44,858 nucleotides of DNA from JBHELQ01 sp046262995 (GCA_046262995.1 JBHELQ010000025.1:1-44858); one strand, 5' to 3'. Positions 8,304-16,164 are shown, counted from the stretch's first letter. Made by a program: numbers and translations. Notes: generated from the letters alone by a model not told the origin.

Positions 8304-9010
8304 CGCGGCCGCTCCAGCAGCTCCTCGTCCGGCACCTCGCGCACCCGACGCGCGGGTACGCCCATCACGACGGCGCGTGGCGGGACATCACGGGTGACGA
8401 CCGCGCCCGCGGCGACGAGCGCCTCCTCGCCGACCTCGACCCCCGGCAGCAGCACGGCGCCGCCGCCGATCCGGCAGGCACGCCGCAGCCGCACGCCCTC
8501 GAGCTCGTAGTCGGGGCCGTGCCGGCTCGCGTGGCGATCGTTCGTCGTGACCACGCCGGGGGCGATGAACACGTCCTCCTCGACGACGCTCGTCGCCGCG
8601 AGGTAGCAGGAGCTCTGCACGCGGACCCTGGCGCCGACGCTCACGTCGAAGTCGACCTGGGAGCCCCGGCCGATGGCCGCCTCCTCGCCCAGGACGGCCC
8701 GCTCCCGGACGTGCGCCTGGTCGCCGACGAACGCGCGTCGGCCGATGCGTGCCCCCGCGGTCACCACCGCGCCGGCCGCGATCACGGCTCCGTCGCCCAC
8801 CTCGAGACCGGGTGGATCCTCACGGGACGCCGCCGAGTGTGGCCCGAATGCGGCGGGCTTGCCCAGCACCACCCCGTCCTGGATACGGACGCCGGCGCCG
8901 ACGCGCGTGCCGGCGTGGACGACCACGTGCCCGCCCAGCTCGACGTCCTCCGGCAGCTCGACGCCCTCCCCCAGCAGCAGGCCGGGGGCGCGCTCAGACG
9001 GCTGCAGCAC
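8300..9010 (-). CDS. Left-handed beta-helix acyltransferase (WlbB/PglD-like)
   Basis: 236 aa from a GTG at 9010, chosen because CGAGGAGA lies 8-9 nt upstream and the long upstream frame overlaps the previous gene. Nearly the whole chain is hexapeptide repeats ([LIV]-G-x4), e.g. VHAGTRVGAGVRIQDGVVLG, then VGDGAVIAAGAVVTAGARIG, then IGGGAVLLPGVEVGEEALV, with the FIAPGVVTTNDRHASRHG loop typical of WlbB/WbpD-type N-acetyltransferases. The C-terminus closes with GVPARRVREV. It overlaps the dehydrogenase gene by 17 bp. In the WlbA-D pathway this enzyme acetylates a 3-amino-sugar; the acceptor here is inferred from neighbours only. Confidence 0.85.
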   Translation of the reverse strand: MLQPSERAPGLLLGEGVELPEDVELGGHVVVHAGTRVGAGVRIQDGVVLGKPAAFGPHSAASREDPPGLEVGDGAVIAAGAVVTAGARIGRRAFVGDQAHVRERAVLGEEAAIGRGSQVDFDVSVGARVRVQSSCYLAATSVVEEDVFIAPGVVTTNDRHASRHGPDYELEGVRLRRACRIGGGAVLLPGVEVGEEALVAAGAVVTRDVPPRAVVMGVPARRVREVPDEELLERPR

Positions 9011-10001
9011 GCGAGCTCTCCTCGAGCGAGCGCTGGAGCGCCTCGAGCACGCGAACGACGCGCAGCCCGCTCTCTGCTCCGGAGCGCGGCTCGGCGCCGT
9101 CGCGGATGCATTGGAGGAAGTGGCGGCACTCGAGCCGCAGGGGCTCGTCGTTCGGGATGCGCGGGCTCCAGATGTCCCCCGACCGCGCGATGTACTCCCC
9201 GTAGGAGGAGAAGTCCTCGTCGAACCCCTTGTCGTAGACCGTGACCTTGCGCTCGATCTCCATGTCGTCGAAGGTCGCCATCCTGCGCGCGCCCACGACC
9301 GTGAAGCGCCGCTCCTTGTGGGGATCGAGCCAGGAGAGGTGCAGGTGCGCCGCCAGCCCCGAGGGGAAGCGCAGGTAGCAGAAGACCACGTCCTCGACGC
9401 CCTCGCGCATGTAGCCCTCACCCACCGCCCGGCACTCGCTGGGCTCCTCGCCCGCCAGGCGGAGGACGACCGAGACGTCGTGCGCTCCGAGCGACCAGAG
9501 GGCGTTCTCGTCGGCCCGCAGCTTGCCCAGGTTGAGTCGGTTCGAGTAGACGTAGCGGGGCTCGCCGAGCTCCCCCGCGTCCACCAGCTCCTTGAGCTTG
9601 TCGACGCCGGGGTGGTACTCGAGCAGATGGCCCACCATCAGCACGCGGCCGGAGGCGCGCGCCGCCTCCACGACATGCTCGGCCTCGTCGACCGATTGAG
9701 CCAGCGGCTTCTCGACGAAGCAGTGCTTTCCGGCATCGAGCACGCGCTGCGCCAGCTCGGCGTGGGTGGGCACGTGCGTCGCGACGACGACGGCGTCCAG
9801 CCCGGGGTCGGAGAGCAGCTCGTCGAGGTCGGCCGTTGCGCGCGCCCCGGGAAACGCCTTCCCCCAGCGCTCCAGGGCGGGCTCCGACGCGTCGCAGATC
9901 CCGCCCAGCTCGGCCTCCCCGAGGGCGTCGAAGTTGCGGGCCAGGTTCGGGCCCCAGTAGCCGAGGCCGACCACCCCGACCCGCAGCGGAGCGTCGCTCA
10001 C
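8994..10001 (-). CDS. Gfo/Idh/MocA-type sugar dehydrogenase (WlbA-like)
   Basis: 335 aa from a GTG at 10001. The Rossmann nucleotide-binding loop VGVVGLGYWGPNLARN is at ~8-23. The family motif CFVEKPLA (~94-101) carries the catalytic-region Lys, and SLGAHDVSVV (~168) gives the second-domain Asp/His. WlbA/WbpB enzymes oxidise C3 of UDP-GlcNAc uronate before transamination; this one is flanked by a WecB/WlbD-type epimerase and a WlbB-type acyltransferase, which supports that role. The aminotransferase (WlbC) and the 6-dehydrogenase (WbpA) of the pathway are not in this window. It starts 10 bp after the epimerase stop. Confidence 0.85.
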   Translation of the reverse strand: MSDAPLRVGVVGLGYWGPNLARNFDALGEAELGGICDASEPALERWGKAFPGARATADLDELLSDPGLDAVVVATHVPTHAELAQRVLDAGKHCFVEKPLAQSVDEAEHVVEAARASGRVLMVGHLLEYHPGVDKLKELVDAGELGEPRYVYSNRLNLGKLRADENALWSLGAHDVSVVLRLAGEEPSECRAVGEGYMREGVEDVVFCYLRFPSGLAAHLHLSWLDPHKERRFTVVGARRMATFDDMEIERKVTVYDKGFDEDFSSYGEYIARSGDIWSPRIPNDEPLRLECRHFLQCIRDGAEPRSGAESGLRVVRVLEALQRSLEESSRAAAV

Positions 10002-10011
10002 AGCCGGGGCC

Positions 10012-11088
10012 TCATCGGCCGGGAGTGTAGGCCGACACCGCGTCGCGGACCCGCTCAGCGGCGTGCCCGCCGCCGTAGAGCTCGGGCCGCTCGGCAGGCG
10101 GCCGCCGATCGAGGGCCGCGAGGGCCGCGTCGCGGTCGAGGTCCACCAGCACGTTCCAGCCCGCCTGCACCGTCTCGACCCACTCGGTGCGCTCGCGCAG
10201 CGTCACGCACGGCACGCCCAGCAGGTAGGCCTCCTTCTGAACGCCGCCCGAGTCCGTCAGGACCGCGGCCGCGTGCCGCGCGAGCTTGAGGAAGTCGAGG
10301 TAGCCGAGCGGCGGCGCGGGCTCGAGCCCGGGCGCGCTCTCGAGGCGCTCCCAGAGGCCTTCCGCTTCGAGCCGCGCCCGTGTCCGCGGGTGGACGGGGA
10401 AGACGGCCGGCTGGGGCAGCGCCTCGAGCAGTTCGACCAGCATCCGCAGCCGTCCGGGTGGATCCACGTTGCCCGCCCGGTGGGCGGTCACGAGCAGATA
10501 CGAGCCGGGCTCGAGCCCGCGCTCCTCGAGCGCCGTGGAGCGCTCCTCGGCTATGTCCCGGAACGCGAGCGAGACGTCGGCCATGACGTCGCCCACGAGC
10601 TGGAGCTCGCCGCGAACGGACTCGCGGCGCAGGTTCTCGACCGCGGTCTCGGTCGAGCACAGGAGCAGGTCGCTCGCGTGGTCGGTCAGCACGCGGTTCA
10701 GCTCCTCGGGCATGGAGCGGTCGAAGGAGCGCATGCCCGCCTCCACGTGGCCGACCGGAACGCCCGCCTGCGCGCTCGCGAGCGCGCCCGCGAGCGTGGA
10801 ATTGGTGTCGCCGTAGACGAGCGCCAGCTCCGGCCCGAGCTCGTCGATCAGGGGCCCGAGGGCGGACAGGATGCGCGCGGTCTGAGCCGTGTTGGTACCC
10901 GATCCCGCGCCCAGCTCGCGCTCGGGCGCGGGCACGCCGAGCTCCTCGAAGAACACGCGGGAAAGCTCGTCGTCGTAGTGCTGCCCGGTGTGCACGATCA
11001 GCTCCTCGTGCTGCTCGCGCAGGAGCCGCGAGACCGCCGCCGCCTTCACGAACTGGGGCCTGTTCCCGATGATTGTGACGATTCGCAT
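10012..11088 (-). CDS. wecB: UDP-GlcNAc 2-epimerase family protein (WecB/WlbD-like)
   Basis: 358 aa beginning MRIVTIIGNRPQFVKAAAV, the family's GTRP-type loop with N instead of T. Other landmarks are HTGQHYDDELS (~36), VYGDTNSTLAGAL (~90), GHVEAGMRSFDRSMPEELNR (~111), TAHRAGNVD (~205) and LTDSGGVQKEAY (~284). The fold is GT-B. The enzyme inverts C2 of a UDP-GlcNAc-type sugar; because a WlbA-like dehydrogenase and a WlbB-like acetyltransferase follow, the substrate may be the diacetamido uronic acid form (WlbD/WbpI) and not plain UDP-GlcNAc. First gene of a four-gene operon that runs to 7653. Confidence 0.88.
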   Translation of the reverse strand: MRIVTIIGNRPQFVKAAAVSRLLREQHEELIVHTGQHYDDELSRVFFEELGVPAPERELGAGSGTNTAQTARILSALGPLIDELGPELALVYGDTNSTLAGALASAQAGVPVGHVEAGMRSFDRSMPEELNRVLTDHASDLLLCSTETAVENLRRESVRGELQLVGDVMADVSLAFRDIAEERSTALEERGLEPGSYLLVTAHRAGNVDPPGRLRMLVELLEALPQPAVFPVHPRTRARLEAEGLWERLESAPGLEPAPPLGYLDFLKLARHAAAVLTDSGGVQKEAYLLGVPCVTLRERTEWVETVQAGWNVLVDLDRDAALAALDRRPPAERPELYGGGHAAERVRDAVSAYTPGR

Positions 11089-11123
11089 TAGAATTGGCCC
11101 CGCAGGCCGAAAGCGGACTTATC

Positions 11124-11255
11124 ATGGGCAAAGCAATGGCTAGAAAGCTCCTTGGAGGGGCGGCCGGCGCCGTCGGACTGGCGACCGGGATGGCCCGCCA
11201 CCTGGCCTGGTACGTGAGCTACCAGGTGCACGGGCGCCCCCGAGACGCCTCCTAA
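11124..11255 (+). CDS. Small 43-residue ORF, possible amphipathic peptide
   Basis: An ATG at 11124 (or a second ATG at 11136, giving 39 residues) opens a frame that ends at the TAA at 11253-11255. It fills the gap between two oppositely transcribed genes. The product is basic at the start (ARKLL), then a Gly/Ala helix (GGAAGAVGLATGMARHLAWY) and a polar tail (SYQVHGRPRDAS). A TATCAT box at 11120-11125 could serve as -10 for translation from the second ATG. The last 4 bases overlap the end of the convergent aminotransferase gene. No family recognised; a real small protein is plausible but not proven. Confidence 0.4.
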   Translation: MGKAMARKLLGGAAGAVGLATGMARHLAWYVSYQVHGRPRDAS

Positions 11256-12040
11256 CCCAGCTCCGCGTCGATGAAGGCCCGCAGCGCCGCCGCGGCCTTG
11301 CGGGTCAGCTCGCCGGTCTCGGGGAACTCCCGCTCCTCGACCGCCGCGATCGACTGCACCTCGCGCGTGGTCGAGGCCAGGAAGGCCTCGCGAGCTTCCA
11401 GCAGCTGCTCCGTCGTGCATGGCCGCTCGTCGACCTCCAGCAACTGCAGCAGCTTGTCGCGCGTGATCGAGGCCAGGATGTGCTCGTCGAGCGGGGGCGT
11501 GCAGAGCCTGCCTCCGTCGACCCAGAAGAGCGAAGAGGTCGGCGCCTCGAGCACGCGTCCGTGGGGCGTGACGAGCAGGGCCTCGTCGAAGCCGCGCTCG
11601 CGCGCGAGCCTCGATGCGAGCATGTTGCCGCCGTAGGAGAGTGACTTGATCCCGTCCAGCACCCTGGTCGGGGCGAAGGTCACGAACGCGAGCCGGGCGC
11701 GCTCCGGTCCGGCGGGCAGCGGCTCGGTTAGGAGCAGCCGCCGGCCGCCGCGCGTCAGGACGATCCGTAGGCAGCCGTCGAAGGCCCCGCCGCCGCGGGC
11801 CTCGAGCAGGCGCAGCGTTTCGCTCTCGATCTCCCCCAGCGGAGCGGGCAGCTCCAGGTGGAGATTGGCGGCCGAGCGCTGCAGCCGCTCGAGGTGCTCG
11901 GACAGCGCGAACGGGCGGCCGTGGTAGACGCGAATCACCTCGAACACCCCGTCGCCGCGGAGCAGGCCCTCGTCCGTGGCCGGGATGGAGACCTCAGCGA
12001 CGGGCCGGATGTCGCCGTCCAGGCTGCCGAGCTCGGTCAT
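11252..12040 (-). CDS. Class IV PLP aminotransferase (IlvE / Dat / ADC-lyase fold)
   Basis: 262 aa from an ATG at 12040. The fold-type IV pattern is clear: DEGLLRGDGVFEVIRVY (~23-39), the PLP lysine in GIKSLSYGGNML (~135), and RGFDEALLVTPHGRVLEAPT followed by SSLFWVDGGRLCTPPL and SITRDKLLQL. Members are branched-chain aminotransferases, D-amino-acid aminotransferases or aminodeoxychorismate lyases. The length and the absence of obvious BCAT-specific segments favour a Dat or ADC-lyase type, but no pabA/pabB is next to it, so substrate stays open. Monocistronic by position. Confidence 0.82.
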   Translation of the reverse strand: MTELGSLDGDIRPVAEVSIPATDEGLLRGDGVFEVIRVYHGRPFALSEHLERLQRSAANLHLELPAPLGEIESETLRLLEARGGGAFDGCLRIVLTRGGRRLLLTEPLPAGPERARLAFVTFAPTRVLDGIKSLSYGGNMLASRLARERGFDEALLVTPHGRVLEAPTSSLFWVDGGRLCTPPLDEHILASITRDKLLQLLEVDERPCTTEQLLEAREAFLASTTREVQSIAAVEEREFPETGELTRKAAAALRAFIDAELG

Positions 12041-12104
12041 AGGGCCTGGATAGCAGAACGGGCGCCCCTGAGGCTGGCGCGCCGCGTGCGGTCGATGGTC
12101 GCGG

Positions 12105-13202
12105 CTAGCGGAGCGGCGCTCGCGGCGCCGGCTGCGAGACGTACTGCTTGTGCTCCCGCAGCGAGAGGTCCGCCGCCGCCAGCAGTTCCTGCCCGGTCAT
12201 GCCGTCACGCAGCTCAGCCGTGCCGCAGCTGATCGTCAGCGGCGCGCCGTCCGGCCGCCTGCAGGCCTCGCGCACGCCGCGCTCGAGCCGGCTGCTGACC
12301 TGTCGCGCGCCGCCGGCGTCGGTGTCGGCGACGATCACCACGAACTCGTCGCCGCCCCAGCGGAAGGCGCTGTCCACCAGCCGCAGCTCGGCCCGCAGCG
12401 CCGCGGCTACCTGGCGCAGGCAGTCGTCGCCCGTGAGATGGCCGTGGCGGTCGTTTATCTCCTTGAAGCTGTCGAGATCGCAGATGAGGAGGCTGACCGG
12501 CTTCCCGGTCCGCTCGCTGCGGGACAGCTCGACGGTCACGGTCTCATCGAACGCAAGCCGGTTGCCGAGCTCCGTGAGCGCGTCCACGCGCGCGAGCTCG
12601 CGTGCCTCGGCCGTGTCCGCCTGGAGCTCCGCGCGGTGCCGTCGCAGGTTGAACATCACGGCCATGACGAACAGCGAGGCGCCAAGCCATAGCGCGAGCT
12701 CGGCGACGAGGTCTCCGATCTGGGCGGGCGCTGCGCGGCCCAGTTCCGGCAGGACGACGGCAGCGCACATGACGGCCATGAACGGGAGGAAGCGCCGCGG
12801 CGGGTGCACGGCGGCGGCCGCGCAGACCATGAACGGATAGAGCTCGTGGTAGGGAGCGGGCAGGCCGCCGGCCAGCCACTGCTCGACCACCACCATCCCG
12901 AGGCCCATGTAGGAGGTCACGAGCAGCCCGTTGAAGCTCAGGCGCTCCTCGTGCTTGAAGAGCAGATACAGAAGGGCTGAGGTCGGCAGCAGGAAGCCGG
13001 CGGGGACCAGCCACCCGACCGCGCCGATCGCCTGCGTCGGCGGGTAGAAGGGGAACATCGAATAGGCGACCACGACCGCGAGCAGCCAACCGATGCGCGT
13101 GAAGCGTCGCGCGAGCGCGATGTCGGCGCCGCGGAACTGGTTTTCGCTGGAGAAGACGGCCCGAAGGTCCCCCCGGAGGCGGCTGCCCCCCGATATACCC
13201 AT
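12105..13202 (-). CDS. Membrane-bound diguanylate cyclase (GGDEF)
   Basis: 365 aa. About six hydrophobic helices fill residues ~35-190 (for example IGWLLAVVVAYSMFPFY and LALWLGASLFVMAVMF), with no recognisable ligand-binding domain. The GGDEF domain follows: ARVDALTELGNRLAFDE (~205), LLICDLDSFKEINDRHGHL (~238) and the intact active site RWGGDEF (~285). An RLVD motif exactly five residues before GGDEF is the inhibitory c-di-GMP site, so the enzyme should be active and product-inhibited. No EAL domain is present. The N-terminal start (ATG at 13202) lacks a clear ribosome-binding site and could be somewhat downstream. Confidence 0.88.
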   Translation of the reverse strand: MGISGGSRLRGDLRAVFSSENQFRGADIALARRFTRIGWLLAVVVAYSMFPFYPPTQAIGAVGWLVPAGFLLPTSALLYLLFKHEERLSFNGLLVTSYMGLGMVVVEQWLAGGLPAPYHELYPFMVCAAAAVHPPRRFLPFMAVMCAAVVLPELGRAAPAQIGDLVAELALWLGASLFVMAVMFNLRRHRAELQADTAEARELARVDALTELGNRLAFDETVTVELSRSERTGKPVSLLICDLDSFKEINDRHGHLTGDDCLRQVAAALRAELRLVDSAFRWGGDEFVVIVADTDAGGARQVSSRLERGVREACRRPDGAPLTISCGTAELRDGMTGQELLAAADLSLREHKQYVSQPAPRAPLR

Positions 13203-13264
13203 ACGGGGGGCTTCGGCTGGAGGGCGTGTCGCCTTGAGCGCCCGGGGCGACGGGCAAGCGCTTA

Positions 13265-13337
13265 TGGGCCGTGAAGGACTCGAACCTTCAACCTTGAGAT
13301 TAAGAGTCTCCTGCTCTACCAGTTGAGCTAACGGCCC
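13265..13337 (-). tRNA. tRNA-Lys (anticodon CTT)
   Basis: Read on the minus strand: acceptor GGGCCGT/ACGGCCC, D arm GCTC/GAGC, anticodon loop CTCTTAA, T arm GAAGG-TTCGAGT-CCTTC, discriminator A. 73 nt, no encoded CCA. Pair 27-43 of the anticodon stem is G-A, a mismatch; the other four pairs are canonical. Confidence 0.96.
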
Positions 13338-13344
13338 CGCGGCG

Positions 13345-13350
13345 ATTCTA
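13345..13350 (-). promoter_or_regulatory. -10 element of tRNA-Lys
   Basis: TAGAAT followed by CG, 7 nt upstream of the tRNA 5' end, so transcription would start almost at the mature terminus. Confidence 0.55.
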
Positions 13351-13376
13351 GAAAACGGATCCCGGCGCGTCCGGGG

Positions 13377-13736
13377 CTATTCGGACGCCCCGGAGCTGAC
13401 CGCCGCCAGGGCCTCGTCGCGCGAGCCGTGAATCGGAAAGACACGGTCGAGGCCGGTGATCTCGAAGATCTTCGTGATGTTGTCGTCCGTGCACACGAGC
13501 GCCAGCGAGCCGCCCGCCGGGCGCAACCGCTTCACTCCGCCGACGAGCACGCCGAGCGTGGTCGAGTCGATGAAGGTCGCCTTCGACAGGTCGACCACGA
13601 TCTGCTTCTTGCCGGATTCGATCAGCTGGACCATCCGCTCCTTGAACTCCGGCGCGGCGTAGAGGTCCACCTCTCCCCCGAGCTCGATGACATGCGTCGC
13701 GTCGTCGATCTCCTCGTCGTTGATCTGGAAGTTCAC
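13377..13736 (-). CDS. STAS-domain anti-sigma factor antagonist (SpoIIAA/RsbV type)
   Basis: 119 aa from a GTG at 13736, chosen because AGGAGAAGC lies immediately upstream and the longer frame overlaps another gene. The single STAS domain has GGEVDLYAAPEFKERM (~20-35) and KATFIDSTTLGVLVGG (~52-67); Ser58 is the expected phosphorylation site, at the same number as in SpoIIAA. When dephosphorylated such proteins bind a kinase/anti-sigma factor and release a sigma factor. No cognate RsbW-type kinase or sigma gene is nearby. It lies downstream of the tat genes, 53 bp after a membrane-anchored protein. Confidence 0.92.
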   Translation of the reverse strand: MNFQINDEEIDDATHVIELGGEVDLYAAPEFKERMVQLIESGKKQIVVDLSKATFIDSTTLGVLVGGVKRLRPAGGSLALVCTDDNITKIFEITGLDRVFPIHGSRDEALAAVSSGASE

Positions 13737-13789
13737 GCTTCTCCTAGCTCTTCCCTTGCGTTGGGCGGAACCTGCAGTCGGAAATCTAC

Positions 13790-14449
13790 TCAGCCGCCCT
13801 GGGGCTGGGGCTGCGGTTGAGGATTCTTGAGCTGCTTGGCCTGCAGCCTGACCTGATCGCGCTGGCTCTTCGGAGCCAGGTCCACGGCCTTTTGCGTCGC
13901 CAGGTCGGCGGTCCTGGCGTCTCCGGCCAGCGACGCGAGGCCGACGAGCTGGAGGTAGTCGTTGGGGTTCTTCGTGGCATCGGCGACCACCAGCGCCGCC
14001 TGCTCGGCCTGCTTGGGCTTGTTGAGCGCGCCCGGCACGTAGATCCGCATCGCGAGCCGCGCGAGGGATTCGTCCGGCCGACCTGCCGCCTTCAGATAGC
14101 GCTGCCACCAGCTCGCGGCCGAGGCGAGCTCGTCCCTCGCGTCCTTTGGAAAGCTCGTCGAGCTCGACGTCGTCTGCGCCGTGGCGAGCTGGTAGTTGTC
14201 GCGAACGAGCTCCGCCAGCGCGGCGGTGTCTCGCGGATCGCGCGTGACCCGCTTCTCGTTGCGGCCGATCCGCTTCTTCGTCAGGTCGTTGCCGCCTCCG
14301 CCCCCGCCGCCCTTGAAGGCGTCCAGGAGCCCGCCGTTGGTGCCGCCGCCGATGCCGAAGAAGACGAGGCCGCCGCCCATGAGCACGGCGAGGGTCAGGT
14401 AGGTGGCCTGTACTGCCCGCCGCCGCCTACCACGCAGGTCGAAGAGCAC
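13790..14449 (-). CDS. Membrane-anchored helical-repeat protein of unknown function
   Basis: 219 aa from a GTG at 14449. A basic start (LRGRRRRAVQ) precedes one transmembrane helix (ATYLTLAVLMGGGLVFFGIG), then a Gly-rich linker and a region of ~140 residues that looks like TPR helices (DTAALAELVRDNYQLATAQ; AASWWQRYLKAAGRPDESLA; NDYLQLVGLASLAGDARTA), ending in a Gln/Pro tail. It would present a TPR-like domain outside the membrane as a scaffold. A TAGCCT box ends exactly 7 nt before the GTG, so translation is probably leaderless even though the gene follows tatC by only 25 bp. No family recognised. Confidence 0.78.
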   Translation of the reverse strand: MLFDLRGRRRRAVQATYLTLAVLMGGGLVFFGIGGGTNGGLLDAFKGGGGGGGNDLTKKRIGRNEKRVTRDPRDTAALAELVRDNYQLATAQTTSSSTSFPKDARDELASAASWWQRYLKAAGRPDESLARLAMRIYVPGALNKPKQAEQAALVVADATKNPNDYLQLVGLASLAGDARTADLATQKAVDLAPKSQRDQVRLQAKQLKNPQPQPQPQGG

Positions 14450-14456
14450 GGCGCGA

Positions 14457-14462
14457 AGGCTA
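14457..14462 (-). promoter_or_regulatory. Putative -10 element, leaderless start of the TPR-like gene
   Basis: TAGCCT followed by TCGCGCC and then the GTG start. The 7-nt spacing is the classical distance from -10 to transcription start, so +1 would coincide with the start codon. Confidence 0.5.
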
Positions 14463-14474
14463 GCTGGACCGGAG

Positions 14475-15251
14475 CTACGAGCCTTCGGCGGACGCCATCC
14501 GCTCCACGGGCTCGCGCGGGCCGCCGAGCAGCCGGGCGAGCACGATGCTGAGCTCGTAGAGCAGGAGCAGGGGGACCATCTCGATCAGCATGCTGACCGG
14601 GTCGATCGTCGGCAGCAGCGCCGCGACGATCGCGACCACGAGCAGGGCGTAACGGCGGTTGCGCCGCAGCTTCTCGACCGAGGTGACGCCGAGCCTGACC
14701 AGCGCGAGGATCGCCACCGGCACCTGGAAGCCCAGGCCCATCGCCAGCATGGTGAGCGTGACGAAGTTGTAGTAGTCCCGCGCCCGCACCTCGACGTTGA
14801 ACTGGCTGGCGTTGAAATGCAGGAGGAAGTCGGTGGCGGGCGGCAGCACGACGAAGTAGCAGAACACGACTCCGGCGGCAAACAGCACGGGGATCATCAG
14901 GAGCATCGGCAGCGCAACCCGCCGCTCCTCCCGGCTGAACGCCGGCAGCACGAAGGCGGAGAGCTGGTAGAGGATCACCGGCAGCGCGAGCAGCAGCGCT
15001 GCGTAGCCCGCGTTCGTGACCGTGGTCATGAACGGCTCGGTGACTCCGAAGGTGAGCGGCTTGGTGCCCCCCGGGAGGGGCCGGTTCACGATCTCCAGGA
15101 TCAGGTGGTTCTGCCACAGGCAGAGCCCGAACGCCACACCGAGCGCCGCGAGCGAGACTACGAGCCGGGAGCGGAGCTCGTCGAGGTGATCCACGACCGT
15201 GAGCCGCTCCTCGTGCGAGATCGGTCGGAGGCGGGACACGACCGTGGGCAT
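14475..15251 (-). CDS. tatC: Sec-independent protein translocase TatC
   Basis: 258 aa with six transmembrane helices. The N-terminal signature VDHLDELRSRL (~20) and the E of FGVTEPFMTT (~70), both involved in twin-arginine signal recognition, are present, as is FSREERRVALPML (~105). TatC is the receptor of the twin-arginine pathway for folded proteins. tatA lies just upstream (8 bp gap). One client is encoded in the window: the Rieske protein at 19892-20560 has a TRRGFM Tat signal. Confidence 0.96.
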   Translation of the reverse strand: MPTVVSRLRPISHEERLTVVDHLDELRSRLVVSLAALGVAFGLCLWQNHLILEIVNRPLPGGTKPLTFGVTEPFMTTVTNAGYAALLLALPVILYQLSAFVLPAFSREERRVALPMLLMIPVLFAAGVVFCYFVVLPPATDFLLHFNASQFNVEVRARDYYNFVTLTMLAMGLGFQVPVAILALVRLGVTSVEKLRRNRRYALLVVAIVAALLPTIDPVSMLIEMVPLLLLYELSIVLARLLGGPREPVERMASAEGS

Positions 15252-15259
15252 CCGGGTGG

Positions 15260-15502
15260 CTAGTGGTTCTGCTCGGTCGGCGGGCTTGCCGCGACCGGCT
15301 GGGCCTTCTCGGGCTCAGGCGCCTGGACGGGCTCGCTGGCCGCGGGCAGCTCTTCTTTCTCCTGTCCCGTCACGGAGTCCTTGAACTCGCGCATGCCGCG
15401 GCCGAGCGAGCGTCCGAGGTCCGGAAGCCGCTTGGGCCCGAAGATGACGAGCACGATGATGAGAACGATGACGATCTCGAGTGGGCCGATACCTAGCGGC
15501 AT
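15260..15502 (-). CDS. tatA: Sec-independent protein translocase TatA
   Basis: 80 aa. One N-terminal transmembrane helix (LEIVIVLIIVLVIFGPKRLP), the FGPKRLPDLG hinge, and an amphipathic helix (RSLGRGMREFKDSV) give a typical TatA; the Pro/Glu-rich tail of ~35 residues is variable in the family. AAGGAGG sits 4 nt before the ATG. TatA oligomers form the passage in the membrane after TatC binds a substrate. There is no tatB nearby, so a minimal TatAC system is possible. Confidence 0.95.
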   Translation of the reverse strand: MPLGIGPLEIVIVLIIVLVIFGPKRLPDLGRSLGRGMREFKDSVTGQEKEELPAASEPVQAPEPEKAQPVAASPPTEQNH

Positions 15503-15569
15503 CCAGCCTCCTTCAAGTCCGGGTAAGAGTCATGGTACCGGCGGGATACGCGGCGCCCGCCGGCTTGGA

Positions 15570-16148
15570 TCATGGCCGTGAGCGCTCGCCGAAGTTGAGG
15601 TAGAAGCGGCTGGGCGTGGGCTCCGCCTGCCCCTGGTACTTGCTGTGCGTGTCGCGCGAGCCGTAGGGCCGCTCGACCGGGCCGTCCATGCGCATGAAGG
15701 AGATCTGGCCGATCGGCATGCCCTCGTAGATCGTGATCGGCAGGTTCGCGACGTTGGAGAGCTCGAGCGTCAGGTTTCCGGAGAAGCCGCTGTCGACGAA
15801 GCCGGCGGTCGAGTGGATCAGCAGGCCCAGCCGCCCCAGGGAGCTCTTGCCCTCGAGCCTGGCCACCAGGTCGTCGGGCAGGGTGACTGTCTCGAGAGTC
15901 TGGCCGAGCACGAACTCCCCCGGATGGAGGATGAAGGGCTCCCCGTCGCGCACCTCGACCAGCTCGGTCAGGTCGTCCATGGGCTGCCGCACGTCGATGT
16001 AGGGGTAGCGCGCGTTGTGGAAGACGCGGAAGCGCCTGTCGACGCGCACGTCCACGCTGGACGGCTGGATCTGATCCGGGTCGTACGGCTCGATCACGAT
16101 CCGGCCGGCCTCGATCTCGTCCCGGATGCTGCGGTCGCTCAGTACCAA
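15570..16148 (-). CDS. dcd: dCTP deaminase, probably bifunctional with dUTPase
   Basis: 192 aa if started at the TTG at 16148 (MVLSDRSIRDEI, the family's usual start); a CTG two codons later is the alternative, and no ATG or GTG fits. Motifs: IQPSSVDVRV (~28), GEFVLGQTLE, KSSLGRLGLLIHSTAGF (~106) with GFSGNLTLELSN, and the C-terminal SKYQGQAEPTPSRFYLNF. The STAGF segment, in place of the TAHR-type sequence of monofunctional enterobacterial Dcd, and the overall match to the mycobacterial type point to a bifunctional enzyme converting dCTP to dUMP. It supplies dUMP for thymidylate. TAGACT precedes the TTG by 10 nt, so it may be leaderless. Confidence 0.92.
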   Translation of the reverse strand: MVLSDRSIRDEIEAGRIVIEPYDPDQIQPSSVDVRVDRRFRVFHNARYPYIDVRQPMDDLTELVEVRDGEPFILHPGEFVLGQTLETVTLPDDLVARLEGKSSLGRLGLLIHSTAGFVDSGFSGNLTLELSNVANLPITIYEGMPIGQISFMRMDGPVERPYGSRDTHSKYQGQAEPTPSRFYLNFGERSRP

Positions 16149-16158
16149 AGGCCGCCCG

Positions 16159-16164
16159 AGTCTA
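16159..16164 (-). promoter_or_regulatory. Putative -10 element of dcd
   Basis: TAGACT followed by CG, ending 10 nt upstream of the TTG start; no ribosome-binding site is visible between them. Confidence 0.5.

Noticed and set aside
9011..9421. N-terminal extension of the hexapeptide acyltransferase frame
   Set aside because: It runs through the WlbA-like gene in another frame; Ser/Arg-rich nonsense sequence. The GTG at 9010 with a good ribosome-binding site is used.
13093..13326. ORF ending MGREGLEPSTLRLRVS
   Set aside because: Its 3' part is the translation of the tRNA-Lys antisense strand, a well-known false protein.
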